Part shown: positions 62,835 through 64,000 of the stretch, piece by piece
Layout: every line of letters starts with the position of its first letter
Numbering within the stretch: position 1 is the stretch's first letter
DNA from: Saprospiraceae bacterium
GTDB lineage: Bacteria > Bacteroidota > Bacteroidia > Chitinophagales > Saprospiraceae
Length of the DNA: 64,000 bases
NCBI GenBank assembly: GCA_027080725.1
Contig: JALWRC010000064.1
Coordinates: 62,001 to 126,000 of the forward strand
Direction: 5' to 3'
The notes under the pieces: generated by a model
Database searches by the model: none
What the model was told of the DNA's origin: nothing
The model's input: only the letters and a program-made list of their open reading frames with translations
Position numbers and translations under genes: made by a program

Positions 62835-63971
62835 TTAAGATTTTTTGTTAGAGAAATCAGCAATCAAATTGCATATCTCAATAATCAAATGATCTTCCAA
62901 TTCATAATACATTGGCAGGCATATCACCTTTCTCGAAATGTCGTATGCGATTGGTAAGTTACCGGTGGATGACGAAGGCAACTGATTGTATGGTTCAAAT
63001 TCACTAATAAGTGGGTAGAAGTACCTGCGCCCAAATATATTCTTCTGTTGCAGGTAATAATAAAGCGCATCCCTTTCTTTGCCATAGACTGCACTTTCGA
63101 CTAAAATGGGAAAATATCCATAATTGTATTGGACATTCTCTAAATCCTCATAACACCGAATGCCGGCAACATCTTTGAGCAGAGATTTATACAAAAGGGT
63201 TTTTTGCTTTCGATTAGCGATTTGTTGATCGATAGTTTCTAACTGTAAGAGTCCATAAGCGGCTTGTAATTCATTCATTTTGGCATTGATTCCCGGTCGC
63301 AAAACACGTACTTCATTCACAAAGCCAAAATTCCTTAACTGGCTCAATTTATTCTTCATCTCAGCTGTTCTACAAACGACAGCTCCACCTTCTATGGTAT
63401 TATATACTTTAGTGGCATGAAAACTCAATATAGACAAATCCCCTTCTAGTAAAACAGATTGACCCCCTTGTTTGACCCCAAATGCATGAGCCGCATCATA
63501 GATAACTTTTAAACCATGCTTTTGGGCAATTCTCTGAATCTGAGCTGCCTTACAAGGCCGACCATAAACATGGACCGGGAGAATAGCAGTGGTTTTTTCA
63601 GTAATAGCTTCTTCTATTTTACCGGGGTCCAAACAAAAAGTATCCGGGTCAATATCAACAAATATTGGTTTGATATTATTCCACCATAAGGCATGAGATG
63701 TAGCGACAAAACTATAAGGAGTAGTGATAACTTCTCCCTCAATATTTAATGCATGCAATGCCGCTATCAAGGCTAAGGTGCCATTGGAATATAAGGATAT
63801 ATGTGGCACTTCGAGATAGTCGGCTAACTTATTTTCCAAAGTGGTCACAAAAGGGCCATTGTTAGTCAGCACCTTGGTTGACCATATCTCTTTGAGCAAA
63901 TGATTAAAAGAATCCAAAGGTGGCATATGCGGTCTTGTAACAAACACCTTTGAATTTTTCTTTGATTGCAT
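62835..63971 (-). CDS. DegT/DnrJ/EryC1/StrS-family sugar aminotransferase
   Basis: 378 residues. PLP-dependent enzyme that aminates nucleotide keto-sugars. GTLALIAALHAL (64-75) binds the cofactor phosphate, VIYDAAHAFG (157-165) holds the acidic ring partner, and Lys188 in FHATKVYNTIEGGAVV is the Schiff-base lysine. First complete gene of the minus-strand polysaccharide operon inside the window; the upstream 29 bases hold no start. Its product sugar is unknown, but it implies an amino sugar in the polymer. Confidence 0.93.
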   Translation of the reverse strand: MQSKKNSKVFVTRPHMPPLDSFNHLLKEIWSTKVLTNNGPFVTTLENKLADYLEVPHISLYSNGTLALIAALHALNIEGEVITTPYSFVATSHALWWNNIKPIFVDIDPDTFCLDPGKIEEAITEKTTAILPVHVYGRPCKAAQIQRIAQKHGLKVIYDAAHAFGVKQGGQSVLLEGDLSILSFHATKVYNTIEGGAVVCRTAEMKNKLSQLRNFGFVNEVRVLRPGINAKMNELQAAYGLLQLETIDQQIANRKQKTLLYKSLLKDVAGIRCYEDLENVQYNYGYFPILVESAVYGKERDALYYYLQQKNIFGRRYFYPLISEFEPYNQLPSSSTGNLPIAYDISRKVICLPMYYELEDHLIIEICNLIADFSNKKS

Positions 63972-64000
63972 TTAAATTGTTGAATTAGCACAAAAAAACA

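Overview
This window looks like a chromosomal segment of a Bacteroidota bacterium, tentatively of the Saprospiria/Chitinophagia kind. The evidence is lineage-typical families: three or four secreted proteins with type IX secretion (T9SS) C-terminal sorting domains, a TonB-dependent receptor paired with a DUF5689 lipoprotein, an S46 dipeptidyl peptidase, the CcsBA (system II) cytochrome c assembly pair, a YtxJ bacillithiol-type redox protein, a short-form ComEC, and TAnnTTTG-type -7 promoter boxes. No rRNA, tRNA, CRISPR array, insertion sequence or phage gene was recognised. The species cannot be named from this sequence alone.

Layout. Positions 1-4660 hold the tail of a T9SS-secreted protein, a TonB-like energy transducer, pyrG (with a perfect inverted repeat just before its start), an RNA 2'-O-methyltransferase and an outer-membrane-like protein. 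Positions 4715-12566 carry the ccsA/resB pair, a UMF1-type MFS transporter, a rimK / M14-type deacylase pair, a lipoprotein methyltransferase and a GNAT acetyltransferase. Positions 12840-21700 are rich in surface and secreted proteins: TonB receptor, DUF5689 lipoprotein, two T9SS cargo proteins, one of them a thioredoxin-dockerin-cohesin-like chimera, with cytidine deaminase and a rhodanese between them. Positions 21774-32603 hold lipB and a coupled acyl-CoA thioesterase, a YceI lipoprotein, a small respiratory cluster (lipoprotein, SCO, cytochrome c), a DPP11-like peptidase, a DUF937 protein, a small lipoprotein-ytxJ-mnmD run, an acyltransferase and a NadR-like kinase. Positions 32699-38830 hold the comEC-comEA competence pair, fbp and an ABC exporter.

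Positions 39023-63971 are a large exopolysaccharide / O-antigen locus. It has the tyrosine autokinase (Wzc-like), export lipoprotein (Wza-like) and initiating sugar transferase on the minus strand, then a plus-strand block (HAD phosphatase, secreted CrtC/AttH lipocalin-like protein, bi-domain oxidoreductase, alpha/alpha-toroid protein, DUF354 GT-B protein), then a long minus-strand operon read from about 64 kb down to 50.4 kb: DegT aminotransferase, glycosyltransferase, Wzx flippase, two tandem nucleotidyltransferase-fold proteins, glycosyltransferase, AsnB amidotransferase, glycosyltransferase, Wzy polymerase, glycosyltransferase and a GNAT-WbqC fusion. Together these are the parts of a Wzx/Wzy-dependent pathway making an amino- and amide-decorated polysaccharide.

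The most unexpected signal is not a gene. The word TATGAAATGGT occurs nine times exactly (four of them as the 13-mer GGTATGAAATGGT), with two further copies one base off. Copies lie on both strands, between genes and inside genes in different reading frames, so protein coding does not explain them. Chance predicts far less than one copy. Two copies lie inside comEC. The element may be a genome-wide DNA word of the uptake-sequence, recombination or nucleoid-protein type; this can only be settled on a full genome.
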